The notes beneath the pieces are model-generated. The model worked only from the letters and a program-made list of their open reading frames with translations. It was not told where the DNA came from and searched no databases. 64,000 nucleotides of DNA from CAWINX01 sp963837585 (GTDB lineage: Bacteria > Actinomycetota > Thermoleophilia > Solirubrobacterales > 70-9). How positions within the stretch are numbered: position 1 is the stretch's first letter; each line of letters opens with the position of its first letter. Below, one piece after another: positions 19,113-28,258 of the stretch. A program made the position numbers and the translations under genes. Location: assembly GCA_963837585.1 (NCBI GenBank), contig CAWINX010000003.1, positions 620,001 through 684,000 on the forward strand, written 5' to 3'.

Positions 19113-19817
19113 ATGAGCAGCGACCTGACAAGCATCGTCTTCCTCTCGCTGCTGGCGATGTTCACCCCGACGCTGCTCGCGGCGGTGACGGTGATGATGC
19201 TGTTGCCCAACACCAAGCGGTTGATGTTCGGCTACCTGCTCGGCGCCTACTTGACCAGCATCAGCCTCGGCCTGCTGATCGTCTTCTCCCTCAACGACTC
19301 CAGCTCGACCAGCACGGCGAAGAGCACCCTCAGCCCGGCCGAGGACATCGTCGTCGGCCTGCTCCTCCTGCTTGCCGCCTTCGTCCTGGGAACCGGCCGC
19401 GACGCGCCGATCCAGAACCGGCGGCAGCGGCGCAAGGAGGCGAAGTCGGCAAACGGAGAGGCGAAGGTGTCTTTGCCGGAGCGGATGCTGGGACGGGGGT
19501 CGGCCCGGGCCACCTTTGCGGTCGGCGTCGTCCTCACCTTTCCGGGGGTCTCCTACCTGACCGCGCTCAACCACATGGCGAAGCTGGACGCGGGCACGGT
19601 CCCGACCATCCTCCTCGTCGTCGGCTTCTGCCTGATGCAGATGATGCTGCTCGAGCTGCCGCTGCTGGGCTACATCTTCGCGCCGGAGCGGACCGAGGAT
19701 GCGGTGCACCGGTTCCGCGCCTGGCTCGGTCGCAACGGCCGCCGTGCGGGGATCATCGGCGCCGCCGTGCTCGGCGTCCTGCTCGTGGTCAGAGGCCTGG
19801 TCGGCTTTTTCGCCTAG
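19113..19817 (+). CDS. GAP/Sap-type integral membrane protein (LysE-like fold)
   Basis: A 234-residue membrane protein with about six hydrophobic segments and a charged cytoplasmic loop in the middle (RRQRRKEAKSANG). Resembles the GAP/sulfolipid-1-addressing family of actinobacteria, which transports or positions glycolipids. Recognisable points are the N-terminal MFTPTLLAAVTVMML helix and the FPGVSYLTALNHM segment after the loop. Its TAG stop is the CTAG shared with the convergent sixA stop. Function in this organism is unknown. Confidence 0.75.
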   Translation: MSSDLTSIVFLSLLAMFTPTLLAAVTVMMLLPNTKRLMFGYLLGAYLTSISLGLLIVFSLNDSSSTSTAKSTLSPAEDIVVGLLLLLAAFVLGTGRDAPIQNRRQRRKEAKSANGEAKVSLPERMLGRGSARATFAVGVVLTFPGVSYLTALNHMAKLDAGTVPTILLVVGFCLMQMMLLELPLLGYIFAPERTEDAVHRFRAWLGRNGRRAGIIGAAVLGVLLVVRGLVGFFA

Positions 19818-20251
19818 CGCGCCGAGGCGATCGCGGCGAGGTCGGCCGGTCGCAGCAGGGAGAGGAGTGTGCTGCCGTCGACGATCGCCAGGCCGCCCTT
19901 GCGTAGCTTCACCCTGGCGCTGGTGAGACGGGCGACCTCGCCGGAGAAGTCGGGCTCGTGGCCGACGAGCAGGACGTTGCCGCGCCCGGCGGCGAGGGCG
20001 AGGGAGTCGAAGCGGCCGCCGCGCAGCTCCTCGGCCGTCTCCGGCTCGACGCCGAGCGCCTCGCAGGCGAGCCGGGCGGTCTCGGCGGCGCGCACCTTCG
20101 GGCTGCACAGGCAGGCGTCGATCTTGGCCCCCATCGCGGCGAGCGCCCGTCCGGCCGCCCGGGCCTGCGCCTCGCCCTTGGCGGTCAGCTGCCGAGCCGC
20201 GTCATTGCCGCGCCCGTCCTCGGCGTCGCCGTGTCGGAGGAGATAGATCAC
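19814..20251 (-). CDS. sixA: SixA-type histidine phosphatase
   Basis: A 145-residue member of the histidine phosphatase superfamily. The phosphoacceptor histidine is in LLRHGDAE at residues 4-11, the second arginine in SPKVRAAETA and the general-acid histidine in LLVGHEPDF. In E. coli SixA removes phosphate from PTS or phosphorelay histidines; the short actinobacterial versions may act on other phosphoesters. The gene ends in a CTAG shared with the convergent GAP-family gene and starts 26 bases past the next gene's stop. Confidence 0.88.
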   Translation of the reverse strand: MIYLLRHGDAEDGRGNDAARQLTAKGEAQARAAGRALAAMGAKIDACLCSPKVRAAETARLACEALGVEPETAEELRGGRFDSLALAAGRGNVLLVGHEPDFSGEVARLTSARVKLRKGGLAIVDGSTLLSLLRPADLAAIASAR

Positions 20252-20277
20252 GCCCCGATGCTAGGGGCCGTGGAGCG

Positions 20278-20547
20278 TCAGGCGCTCAGCCGACCCTCTT
20301 GGATCCTGGTCACCAGGTCCTTCGACTCCTCGCGGATCACGGTGCCGTCCTCCAGCTCGATCGCCGGCAGCAGGTTGTCCCCCCCGGTCAACTCGATGTA
20401 GGCGGTGCGCTTGCCGCGCGGCAGCGTCGGGTGCTTGACGATCTCGTAGTCGACTCCGGCCTCGTCGAGGGCCTTTTGCACCTTCCAGCACGGGTGCGCG
20501 TCGATCTTCACCCACATGACAGAACAGCGATGCAGCTTGACCGACAT
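20278..20547 (-). CDS. Glutaredoxin/GST-N-like thioredoxin-fold protein
   Basis: An 89-residue protein with a thioredoxin-like beta-alpha-beta pattern. Cys20 in HPCWKV sits at the start of the first helix, where glutaredoxins carry the active cysteine, but it lacks the second cysteine of a CxxC pair. The strand LLPAIELEDG includes the cis-proline segment. It is predicted to be a monothiol redox or glutathione-like binding domain. Starts at ATG 20547. No enzymatic partner is adjacent. Confidence 0.72.
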   Translation of the reverse strand: MSVKLHRCSVMWVKIDAHPCWKVQKALDEAGVDYEIVKHPTLPRGKRTAYIELTGGDNLLPAIELEDGTVIREESKDLVTRIQEGRLSA

Positions 20548-20639
20548 GTCTCTCCTCGTTCGGTGGCGAGGGGACCCTATAACCCGGTCCCAGCCTCGCG
20601 ATCCGTACCTTCACGGGTGCGTTATGCGGAAGAACACCG

Positions 20640-21197
20640 ATGGCGGGCAACCCTCCGAGTGAGATCGTCGTGGCGGTGAACGTCCTCGTCGCATACGCCT
20701 CCAAACGCGGCTCCACCAAAGAGATCGCGGAGGCGGTGGCGAAGGCGTTGCGAGGCGCCGGGCTCGAGGCCGACTGCCTCTCCACTCATGAGGTAGAGAG
20801 CCTCGAGCCCTATAACGCCGTCGTCCTCGGCAGCGCCGTCTACATGAAACGCTGGCGCGGGGACGCCAGGCACTTCCTCCGCAAGTACGGCTGGAGGCTG
20901 GAGCACCTGCCCTTCTGGGTGTTCAGCTCGGGCCCGATCGGCGAGCCCGAGAAGGACGACCCGTCCTGGATCGAGCCGTCCAAGGTCGTCAAGAGGATCG
21001 AGCAACTCGGCACCCGCGGCCACATCGTCTTCGGCGGCCGCGTCCCGACCGAGCCCCACGGCCCGGTCGAGAAGGCGATGGCGGCGGGCATCCCGCCCGA
21101 ATACCACGACCGCCGCGACTGGGGCGAGATCCATGCCTGGGCGACGGGCATAGCGTCGGAGCTGAAGTCGGTGTCGTCGCTATCCTCGGCAGCGTGA
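20640..21197 (+). CDS. Flavodoxin-domain protein (HemG-like)
   Basis: Up to 185 residues. The FMN phosphate loop is ASKRGSTKEIA, next to the first strand VNVLVAYA; the second FMN region is AVVLGSAVYMKRW and the third is FWVFSSGPIG. This layout is like flavodoxin-type protoporphyrinogen oxidase HemG and related menaquinone-linked flavodoxins. The ATG at 20640 is used here, but GTG 20676 would place the first residue at the start of the first strand and may be the real start. The next secreted-protein gene overlaps it by 4 bases (GTGA). Confidence 0.83.
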   Translation: MAGNPPSEIVVAVNVLVAYASKRGSTKEIAEAVAKALRGAGLEADCLSTHEVESLEPYNAVVLGSAVYMKRWRGDARHFLRKYGWRLEHLPFWVFSSGPIGEPEKDDPSWIEPSKVVKRIEQLGTRGHIVFGGRVPTEPHGPVEKAMAAGIPPEYHDRRDWGEIHAWATGIASELKSVSSLSSAA

Positions 21198-21615
21198 AGA
21201 GAGCGGCCCTCCTAGCCGTAATCGTCGCCGCCCTGGCCCCGGCCACCGCGAGCGCCTTCAAGCTGCGGATCTTCCACACGCCCGGCGGCAACATCGGCTG
21301 CTCCCTCATCTTCGGCCGGGGCAGCGGTGGAGGCGGCATCCGCTGCGACATCGCGCAGCCACTCCTGGAAATCCCTCCGAAGCCCAAGTGGTGCGACGTC
21401 GACTACGGCAACGGCCTAACCGTAGGCGCCCACCGCAAGGCCCAGTTCGTCTGTGCCGGCGACACCGTCCTGCATCAGGGCAGGAAGCTGGCCGTCGGTG
21501 GCGTGATGAAGCTCGGCCCTACAAGTGCAAGAGCCTCCGGGGCGCCGTGCGCTGCGTCAACCGCCGCACCGGCCACGGTTTCAAGCTCTCGCGCACGGTC
21601 GCCAGGCGCTTTTAG
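21194..21615 (+). pseudogene. Secreted DUF6636-like protein with one frameshift
   Basis: Begins with a Sec signal peptide (MKRAALLAVIVAALAPATASA, cleavage after ASA near 22). The mature part has FHTPGGNIGC, IRCDIAQ and a third cysteine pair, as in DUF6636 domains. After GVMKLG, adding one C to the CC at 21517-21518 restores YKCKSLRGAVRCVN and TGHGFKLSR to a stop at 21615, which completes the domain. Without that correction the frame runs to 21670 with unrelated sequence. GTG start overlaps the flavodoxin stop. Function of the family is not known. Confidence 0.72.
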
Positions 21616-21697
21616 CCCTAAAAGCCCCATCGGTTTCCTGACGGCGCGTGACTGCCCTTGGACCGGTTGATGTGTCCGGATTGTGTCCGTCTGGGGT

Positions 21698-22096
21698 CTA
21701 CTCGGCCGAGGGTAGGTCGCCATGACTCACCGTGCAATCCGGATCTACCTCCACCCGCCTGTTGAGCATCCAGTCGGCAGCCGACTCGCCAGCGCCCTTC
21801 GCCATCTCCTCGATGTAATCGAGCGCTGCGTCGATCAGCGGCCACTGCGCCTCGCGGCGACCGGTCTGCGGCAGGACCAGGAGGCCGGTGTGAAGATCGA
21901 CGTTGCGACAGAGGGCGACGAAGTCCGACTCGTTGTTGGTGACGAAGACGCCCTCCTCGTCGATGACGATCTCGTGAAGGGCGGCATCGCCGGCGCCGAG
22001 CAGGTCGCGATCGCGATTGCAGGTCGCCCAGTAGCCGCGACGGTTGGCCCGTGCTACAAGCGTGGGGGAGAGGCACTCGTCGATCCAGAGCTTCAC
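21698..22096 (-). CDS. PIN-like toxin of a toxin-antitoxin pair (DUF5615 type)
   Basis: A 132-residue protein starting MKLWIDECLSP, with acidic residues at D6 and E7, then NRDRDLLGAGDAALHE and FVTNNESDFVAL, which is the acidic arrangement of DUF5615/Mut7-C PIN-like nucleases. Such proteins are predicted RNases held by an antitoxin. Its ATG overlaps the antitoxin stop in ATGA. The 82 bases after its stop hold two TGTGTCCG direct repeats and no gene. Confidence 0.82.
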   Translation of the reverse strand: MKLWIDECLSPTLVARANRRGYWATCNRDRDLLGAGDAALHEIVIDEEGVFVTNNESDFVALCRNVDLHTGLLVLPQTGRREAQWPLIDAALDYIEEMAKGAGESAADWMLNRRVEVDPDCTVSHGDLPSAE

Positions 22097-22692
22097 GCCG
22101 CCGCTGCGGTACGGCGGGCCCGACTCTTGGGCGAATGCCCAGCCGGACGTCCTCGGCGCGGATTTCCCCTGGCCCAGAGCACCGCAACCTCGTAGGCCTC
22201 CTCGGGGATATGGGGGTAGTCCTCCTTCAGCGCCCCGCGGCTCTCGTCGCCCTCGATCAGCTGGGCAAGGGTTCGCACGGGAACTCGCGTCCCCCGGATC
22301 ACCGGTGTGCCGCCCATCTTGCCCGGGTCGACCTCGACGTATTTATCGCGCAGGCGCACGTAGTCAAAGGCCCGCTTGGCCACATCGGCGGCGTTCTCGG
22401 TCATCGCAATCCGCAGGGCGTGGGAGAGCTCGAACTCCTCGGCGCAGGCGGGATTGCGCTTGACGATCCAGTTGCGCACCTCGCGCTTGAGTTTGATCGA
22501 GAGGCCGGCCGGGAGTTCGGAGAGCAGCGCCAGCGCCGCCGCCTCATCCGCCGCCAGCAGCGTCCGCCCCTGCTGCCGCCGAGCCTTGGCGACCCGCTGC
22601 TCCAGCGCCTTGTTCACGGCATTGATCGACACGCCGCTGATCTCGGCGATCTCGTTTCGAGTCAGTAGGGGAAAAGCCGGTTCCTTTGACAT
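22093..22692 (-). CDS. DUF433 antitoxin with N-terminal helical domain
   Basis: A 199-residue protein. The C-terminal half is a DUF433 domain: VEVDPGKMGGTPVIRGTRVPV, then EDYPHIPEEAYEVAVLWARG. This domain is the antitoxin of DUF5615 toxins. The first half is longer than in minimal antitoxins and has a helix-turn-helix-like segment (LTRNEIAEISGVSINAVNKAL). An operator-like inverted repeat lies at the start codon (22693-22718), so it probably represses its own operon. The gene precedes and overlaps the toxin gene. Confidence 0.84.
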   Translation of the reverse strand: MSKEPAFPLLTRNEIAEISGVSINAVNKALEQRVAKARRQQGRTLLAADEAAALALLSELPAGLSIKLKREVRNWIVKRNPACAEEFELSHALRIAMTENAADVAKRAFDYVRLRDKYVEVDPGKMGGTPVIRGTRVPVRTLAQLIEGDESRGALKEDYPHIPEEAYEVAVLWARGNPRRGRPAGHSPKSRARRTAAAA

Positions 22693-22718
22693 AATCTGTA
22701 CCTCGCATGGTGCAGATT
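22693..22718. promoter_or_regulatory. Inverted repeat at the toxin-antitoxin promoter
   Basis: AATCTGTACC (22693-22702) and GGTGCAGATT (22709-22718) form 10-base arms with one mismatch and a 6-base spacer, immediately upstream of the antitoxin ATG. The position fits autoregulation by the antitoxin; binding is inferred. Confidence 0.6.
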
Positions 22719-22834
22719 AGCATCCATGTGGCGAAAGGCGGAAGTACGGTGGCGGCAGTTTTCGAGAGGGAGGCCGCGCATGTTTCCGTTTCGCCCCGAA
22801 CAGGTGAACAAGGCACGGAAAACCCTGCAAATCC

Positions 22835-24014
22835 TTACAACCCCATCAACTTCCCGAGGATCTCCTTCATGATCTCGTCGGTGCCGCCGCCGATTGGGCC
22901 TAGGCGGGCGTCGCGGACGGCTCGCTCTATGCCGTACTCGCGCATGTAGCCGTAGCCGCCGTGGATCTGTAGGGACTGGTCGGCGATCTCGAGGACGGCG
23001 CGCTGGGTGACGAGCTTGGCCATCGTCACGTCTTTGATGCAGTCCTGGCCCTCGTGGAAGAGGCGCAGGGCGTTGTAGGTGATGGCGCGGGAGGCCTCGG
23101 CCTTGGTCGCCATCTCGGCGACGTGGTGGCGGATCGCCTGGAACTTGCCGATCGGGCGGCCGAAGGCCTCGCGCTCCTGGGCGTAGTTGACGGTGACCTC
23201 GATCAGGCGCTGCATCGCCCCGACCGCGCCGATCGCCATCAGCAGCCGCTCCCAGGCGAAGTTGAACATGATCAGTTTGAAGCCCTCGTTCTCCTCGCCG
23301 AGCAGGTTCTCCTCGGGCACCTCGACGTCGGTGAAGGACAGCTCGCCCGTGTCGGAGGAGTGCCAGCCCAGCTTCTCCAGCTTCTGCGCCACCTCGTAGC
23401 CGGGCATGTCGCGCTCGAGGACGAGGAAGGAGATGCCGCCGTGGCCGCCCTCCTGGGTCGTCTTCACCGCGCAGACGAGGAAGTCGGCGCGGACGCCGTT
23501 GGTGATGAAGGTCTTGGAGCCGTTGACGACGTAGCCGCCGTCGACCTTCTTGGCGAAGGTGGTGATGCCGGCGACGTCGGAGCCGCCGCCCGGCTCGGTG
23601 ATCCCCAGCGCGCCGATCTTCTCGCCGGCGATCCCCGGCACCAGCCAGCGCTGCTTCTGCTCCTCGGTGCCGAAGTTGAAGATCGGCGGCATCGCGATCG
23701 AGGCGTGGGCGTTGAGCCCGGCGGCGACTCCGCCGGAGCCGCCCGGAGCGGGCCAGCTCCTCGACCCAGATCGCGTCGTGCAGGTGGGTGCCGCCCTGGC
23801 CGCCGTACTCCTCGGGGAACTTCAGGCCGAGGAAGCCCAGCTCGGCGCAGCGGTCATACAGCTCGCGCGGGAACTCGCGCGCCGCCTCCCACTCGTCGAC
23901 GTTGGGCGCGATCTCCTTGCTGACGAAGCGGCTGACGGTCTCCCGCAGCTCCTCGTGCTCCTCGCCGAAGGGCGGGAGCGTGGCGCGCGCCCCGGTGTCC
24001 TTGATTACGTTCAT
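22835..24014 (-). CDS. Acyl-CoA dehydrogenase, one frameshift
   Basis: An FAD-dependent flavoprotein of about 392 residues once one G of the GGG run (CCC at 23742-23744 on the plus strand) is removed. N-terminal part from ATG 24014: FGEEHEELRETVSRFV to WVEELARSG. Main part: LGITEPGGGSDVAG, the FAD loop NGSKTFITNG, QEREAFGRPIGKFQ and IHGGYGYMREY. The catalytic-base position before the last helix is glycine (GGGTDEI), while a Glu in WERLLMA fits the isovaleryl/long-chain type. It is divergent from the DUF445 gene. Substrate not determined. Confidence 0.86.
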
Positions 24015-24046
24015 CCTGTCCCGGCCGCGCATTCTCCCTCATCGCG

Positions 24047-25318
24047 ATGGACAGCCAGACGCTCAGCCTGATCACGATCCCGCTGTTCACCGGGGCGATC
24101 GGCTACGTGACCAACTGGACCGGGGTCTGGATGCTCTTCTACCCGGTCCGCTTCGCCGGCTTCACGGTGCCCGGCCTCGCCGCCCTGGTCAACCTGATGC
24201 CGCGGCGGATCCAGCAGATCCCCGGCCTCGGCCGCGGCGGCATCGGCTGGCAGGGCATCGTCCCCTCGCGGGCGGCGAAGATGGGATCGATCGCGGTCGA
24301 CAAGGGGATCGCCAAGCTCGGCGGGGCCGGCGACTTCTACCGGCAGCTCGACTCGGAGGCGATCGCCGAGCAGATTCTCGCCACCGCCCGCGGCGACGTC
24401 CACGACGTGGTCGAGCGGATCATGGAGCGCGAGCACCCGCAGCTCTGGCACGACCTGCCGCCGCGGGTGCGGGCGGCGGTGCACGCTCGGGTCCAGGAGC
24501 AGCTGCCGGAGATCGTGCGCGCGGTCACCGACGAGATCGGCGCCCACGTCGACGAGCTGCTCAACGTGAAGCTGATGGTGATCCGTCGCATCGAGGAGAA
24601 CCCGGAGCTGGCCAACCGCATCTTCCTCGAGGTCGGCCGCAAGGAGCTTCGCTTCATCGTCAACTTCGGCTTCTTCTTCGGCCTCCTGCTCGGCGTCCCG
24701 GTCGCGTTTCTGACCGTGTTCGCCCTGACCCAGTGGTGGGTGCTGCCGATCGCCGGGGTGCTGATCGGCTACACGACCAACCTGCTCGGCATCCGGATGA
24801 TCTTCGAGCCGATCGACCCCCGGCGCCTCGGGCCGATCACCGTCCAGGGGCTCTTCCTCAAACGCCAGCCGGAGGTTGCCGGCGTCTACGCCGCCATCAT
24901 CGCCGACAACATCGTGACGATGGGCAACATGGCCGAGGACCTGATGAACGGGCCGAACTCGGATCGCACGCGGCAGATGATCGAGGACGTTCTGCGCCCG
25001 GTGGTCGACAGGGCGGTGGGGAGGGTGCAACCCGCCGTGCGGGTGGCCGTCGGCCCCCGCCAGTACGACGCGATCCGCTCGTCGGTGGCGGTCGAGGCCG
25101 CGGGACACGCGGTGGCGCCCCTGACCGACGCGGAATTCAACCGGGCGCAGAGCGAGGGCATTCGCGAGTTCGTCGCCGAGCGAGTTCGCCGGATGGCCCC
25201 CGCGGACTTCTCGGAGATGCTGCGCACGGCCGTGCGCGAGGACGAGTGGCTGCTCTACCTGCACGGCGCGGTGCTCGGATTCGGCGCCGGGCTGCTACAC
25301 CTGGCGATCTTCGGATGA
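24047..25318 (+). CDS. DUF445 (YheB-like) membrane protein
   Basis: A 423-residue protein with a hydrophobic N-terminal segment (TLSLITIPLFTGAIGYVTNW), two central helices around residues 200-245 and a C-terminal helix. Between them are long charged helices. GYVTNW and the repeated GYTTNLLGIRMIF are the DUF445 signatures. Homologues are inner-membrane proteins of unknown role. It overlaps the following DUF4393 gene by ATGA, so the two are made together. Confidence 0.86.
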   Translation: MDSQTLSLITIPLFTGAIGYVTNWTGVWMLFYPVRFAGFTVPGLAALVNLMPRRIQQIPGLGRGGIGWQGIVPSRAAKMGSIAVDKGIAKLGGAGDFYRQLDSEAIAEQILATARGDVHDVVERIMEREHPQLWHDLPPRVRAAVHARVQEQLPEIVRAVTDEIGAHVDELLNVKLMVIRRIEENPELANRIFLEVGRKELRFIVNFGFFFGLLLGVPVAFLTVFALTQWWVLPIAGVLIGYTTNLLGIRMIFEPIDPRRLGPITVQGLFLKRQPEVAGVYAAIIADNIVTMGNMAEDLMNGPNSDRTRQMIEDVLRPVVDRAVGRVQPAVRVAVGPRQYDAIRSSVAVEAAGHAVAPLTDAEFNRAQSEGIREFVAERVRRMAPADFSEMLRTAVREDEWLLYLHGAVLGFGAGLLHLAIFG

Positions 25319-26169
25319 GCGAGGGCGAAGACAACGGAGTCCAGCCGGGCCGCGAGTTGATCGTTCGCGAGCCAGACTCGCCGGGGCTGGGCGAGCTGGC
25401 GCGAGCGATTCCCGGCCTCGCCAGGATCGCCGTCAGCGCCGGTTGGCAGATCGCGACCGGGGCGGCAGGGGCCTACGCCCGGACGACTTCGCGCACGGTG
25501 CGGGCGATCTCGATGGGAGAGCCGGCCGCCGACGTGGCGCAGGACGCGATCACCGAGCTGCGCGCCTACGCGCGCGAGCTGCTCGGCCTGCCCGAGCTCG
25601 GCAACGGAGAAGGGGATGCCGGGCGCGGCGATCGGCAACGGCAGCGCAACGGCAGGGTGGCGTCATCGCCCGAGGCGCTGCGCCGACGCGGGGAGGAGCT
25701 CCTTCGCGATTCCGCCGACGTCGGCTACGAGCAGGCGTCGCACCCCGCCTACATGAGGATCCTCGAGGCTCTCGCCCCGGATGAGGGCCGCATCCTGCGC
25801 TTCCTCGCGCGCAGCGGCCCCCAGCCCGCGGTCGACGTGCGCGCCGGCCTGCCGCTCGCCTCGGTGCTGGTCAAACCGGGGTGCAACATGATCGGTATGG
25901 AGGCCGGTTGCAGCCACACCGAGCGCGACCACGCCTACCTGGACAACCTGCATCGCCTCGGCCTGATCTGGTTCTCACGTGAGCCGGTCAAGGACCCGAG
26001 CCGCTACCAGGTCCTCGAGGCCCAGCCCGAGGTCGGCGAGGCGCGCGCCAAGGGCGGGCGCACGGCGCGCACCGTGCGCCGCAGCATCCTGCTCACCCCT
26101 TTCGGCGAGGACTTCTGCTCCGTCTGCCTGCCGCTTGAGGGAGTGGGCGAGGCGCCGCCCGTCGCCTAG
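25315..26169 (+). CDS. DUF4393 (Abi-alpha-like) protein
   Basis: A 284-residue soluble protein. The second half shows the DUF4393/Abi-alpha pattern: HPAYMRILEALAPDEGRILR, DNLHRLGLIWFS and the closing LTPFGEDFCSVCLP. The domain name comes from a lactococcal abortive-phage-resistance protein; most members have no tested function. The first half is low-complexity helical. Overlaps DUF445 upstream (ATGA) and shares a CTAG stop with the convergent acyl-CoA dehydrogenase. An older long frame reading in from 23788 is not supported. Confidence 0.74.
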   Translation: MSEGEDNGVQPGRELIVREPDSPGLGELARAIPGLARIAVSAGWQIATGAAGAYARTTSRTVRAISMGEPAADVAQDAITELRAYARELLGLPELGNGEGDAGRGDRQRQRNGRVASSPEALRRRGEELLRDSADVGYEQASHPAYMRILEALAPDEGRILRFLARSGPQPAVDVRAGLPLASVLVKPGCNMIGMEAGCSHTERDHAYLDNLHRLGLIWFSREPVKDPSRYQVLEAQPEVGEARAKGGRTARTVRRSILLTPFGEDFCSVCLPLEGVGEAPPVA

Positions 26170-27380
26170 AGCCCGTAACTCCGCCCGATCACGTCGAGCA
26201 TCACCTCGTCGGTGCCGGCGCCGATGCGGTTGAGGCGAACGTCGCGGTAGGCGCGCTCGATCTCGTACTCCTTCATGTAGCCGTAGCCGCCGAGGATCTG
26301 GAGGCAGTCGTCGGCGACCTCGCAGGCGATCCGCGAGGCGAAGAGCTTCGCCATCGTGATCTCGCGCACCGGGTACTCGCCGTTGGCGAAGCGCCAGGCG
26401 GTCGCGTAGGTGAACTGCTTCGCCGCCTCGGTTTTGGTCGCCATCTCGGCGAACTTGTGGCGGATCGCCTGGAATTTGCCGATCGGGCGGCCGAAGGCCT
26501 CGCGCTCCTTGGCGTAGTCGAGCGTTTTCTCGATCATCCGCTCGGCCCCCGCGTGGCAGCCGGCAGCGGCGACCAGCCGCTCGCCCTGGAGCTCCCAGGC
26601 GATGTGGTAGAAGCCTTTGCCGACCTCGCCCAGCACCGCGTCGGCGGGGACGCGGACGTCCTCGAAGGCGATCTCGCCGGTGTCGGAGGCGTGCATCCCC
26701 ATCTTCTCCAGCTCGGCGGAGACGCTGAAGCCGGGCACGTGCTCGCCGTTCTCGTCGCGCAGGTCGACGATGAAGAGGGTGATCCCGGCGTGGCGCTCCT
26801 CCGGGTCGGTCTTCGCGACGAGGACGATGAAGTCGGCCCGCGGCGCGTTGGTGATGAAGGTCTTGGAGCCGTTGATGACGTACTCGTCGCCGTCGCGGAT
26901 CGCCGTCGTGCGGATGCCGGCGACGTCGGAGCCGGCGCCCGGCTCGGTGATCCCGAGGCAGCCGACCTTGTCGCCCTTCAGCCCGGGGGTGAGGTAGCGC
27001 TGCTTTTGCTCCTCGGTGCCGAGCAGGTGGATCGGCGGCAGGACCATGTCGCTCTGCACCGCGAAGCCCATGTTGGTGCCGCCGGAGCCCGAGTAGCTCA
27101 TGCACTCGGCGCGGACCAGCGAGTAGAAGTAGTCGCCGCCCTGTCCGCCGTACTCCTCCGGGAAGCAGAGGCCGAGGAAGCCGAGGTCGCCGGCGCGCTT
27201 CATCGCCTCGGTCGGCCAGTAGGTGTCCTCCCACTCGTTGCGGTGGGGCCAGAGCTCCTTCTTCACCCAGGACTGCATCGACTCGCGCAGGTCCTCGTGC
27301 TCCTGGCTGAAGATGAAGTGCTTGCGGCCCGACGCGTGGTCGGGCTTGATGACGCTGGAGCCGTTGGTCGCGGTCGCCAC
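26166..27380 (-). CDS. Acyl-CoA dehydrogenase
   Basis: A 404-residue flavoenzyme that oxidises an acyl-CoA to its 2-enoyl form and passes electrons to ETF. GTG 27380 is chosen because a GAGGAG ribosome-binding site lies 8 bases before it. Seen: FPEEYGGQGGDY, LGITEPGAGSDVAG, NGSKTFITNA and ILGGYGYMKEYEIER. Like the paralogue at 22835, it has Gly where short-chain enzymes keep the catalytic Glu (GAGTDEV) and a Glu in GERLVAAAG. Divergent from the crotonase of the CoA-catabolic operon, with which it is likely to share a pathway. Confidence 0.93.
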   Translation of the reverse strand: MATATNGSSVIKPDHASGRKHFIFSQEHEDLRESMQSWVKKELWPHRNEWEDTYWPTEAMKRAGDLGFLGLCFPEEYGGQGGDYFYSLVRAECMSYSGSGGTNMGFAVQSDMVLPPIHLLGTEEQKQRYLTPGLKGDKVGCLGITEPGAGSDVAGIRTTAIRDGDEYVINGSKTFITNAPRADFIVLVAKTDPEERHAGITLFIVDLRDENGEHVPGFSVSAELEKMGMHASDTGEIAFEDVRVPADAVLGEVGKGFYHIAWELQGERLVAAAGCHAGAERMIEKTLDYAKEREAFGRPIGKFQAIRHKFAEMATKTEAAKQFTYATAWRFANGEYPVREITMAKLFASRIACEVADDCLQILGGYGYMKEYEIERAYRDVRLNRIGAGTDEVMLDVIGRSYGL

Positions 27381-27466
27381 TGGTGTCTCTCCTCGTTCGC
27401 TGGTCCCGGAAGTCGTCGCGGACAGTAGCACTTCCTACTTTCGACAGAGCCGCTATCGTCCCGACC

Positions 27467-28258
27467 GTGAGCGAGGGGAACTACGAGGTCGTCACCTACG
27501 AGGTCGCCGAGGGCGTCGCCACGGTGACGCTGAACAACCCGGAGAAGCGCAACATGCTCTCCGGGCAGATGCTGACCGAGCTGGTCGACGCGATGAAGCG
27601 GGCGCGCGACGACGAGGAGGCGCGCGCGGTCGTCCTCACCGGCGCCGGCGACAAGGTCTTCTGCGCGGGCGCCGACCTGGGCGGGTTCGCCGCCGACGTG
27701 CCGCTGGTCTCCAAACACTTCGCCACCGACCTCTTCCTGGAGTTCTTCCGGCTGATGCCGCGGCTCGGCAAGCCCTCGCTCTGCGCCGCCAACGGGCACG
27801 TGCTGGCGGGCGGCATGGGCCTCGCCCTCTCCTGCGACCTGCTGATCGCCAAAGAGGGGGCGACCTTCGGCACGCCGGAGATCAACGTCGGCGCCTTCCC
27901 CTACATGATCATGGCGATCATCTACCGCAACGTCCCGCGCAAGAAGGTCAACGAGATGATGCTGCTGGGCGAGCGGCTCTCCGCCGAGCAGGCGGTCGAG
28001 TACGGGCTCGCCAACAAGGTCGTCCCGGCCGGGGAGTTCGACGCCGCAGTAAATGAATGGGCCGGGGTGCTCGCCTCGAAGAGCCCGGTGCTGATGCGCC
28101 TCGGCCACGACGCGATGTACCGCCAGCAGGACATGGCGGTCGACGACGCGCTCGAGTACCTGCGCTCGCAGCTCTCCCTCACCTTCTCGACCGAGGACAT
28201 CGTCGAGGGCGTCACCGCATTCTTCGAAAAGCGCGAACCGCAGTGGAAGGGACGCTGA
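27467..28258 (+). CDS. Enoyl-CoA hydratase/isomerase family protein
   Basis: A 263-residue crotonase. Oxyanion-hole segments FCAGADLGG and GHVLAGGMGLALS are intact and a Glu is present in FGTPEINVGAFP, so hydratase chemistry is possible. Start is GTG 27467, 86 bases from the divergent dehydrogenase start. The stop overlaps the carboxyltransferase start (TGATG). It is the first gene of a five-gene operon to 32721. C-terminus EKREPQWKGR matches that of the crotonase at 10356. Confidence 0.93.
   Translation: MSEGNYEVVTYEVAEGVATVTLNNPEKRNMLSGQMLTELVDAMKRARDDEEARAVVLTGAGDKVFCAGADLGGFAADVPLVSKHFATDLFLEFFRLMPRLGKPSLCAANGHVLAGGMGLALSCDLLIAKEGATFGTPEINVGAFPYMIMAIIYRNVPRKKVNEMMLLGERLSAEQAVEYGLANKVVPAGEFDAAVNEWAGVLASKSPVLMRLGHDAMYRQQDMAVDDALEYLRSQLSLTFSTEDIVEGVTAFFEKREPQWKGR

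Noticed and set aside
21640..21697. TGTGTCCG direct repeats as an attachment site
   Set aside because: Only two 8-base copies, no integrase and no matching second site in the window.
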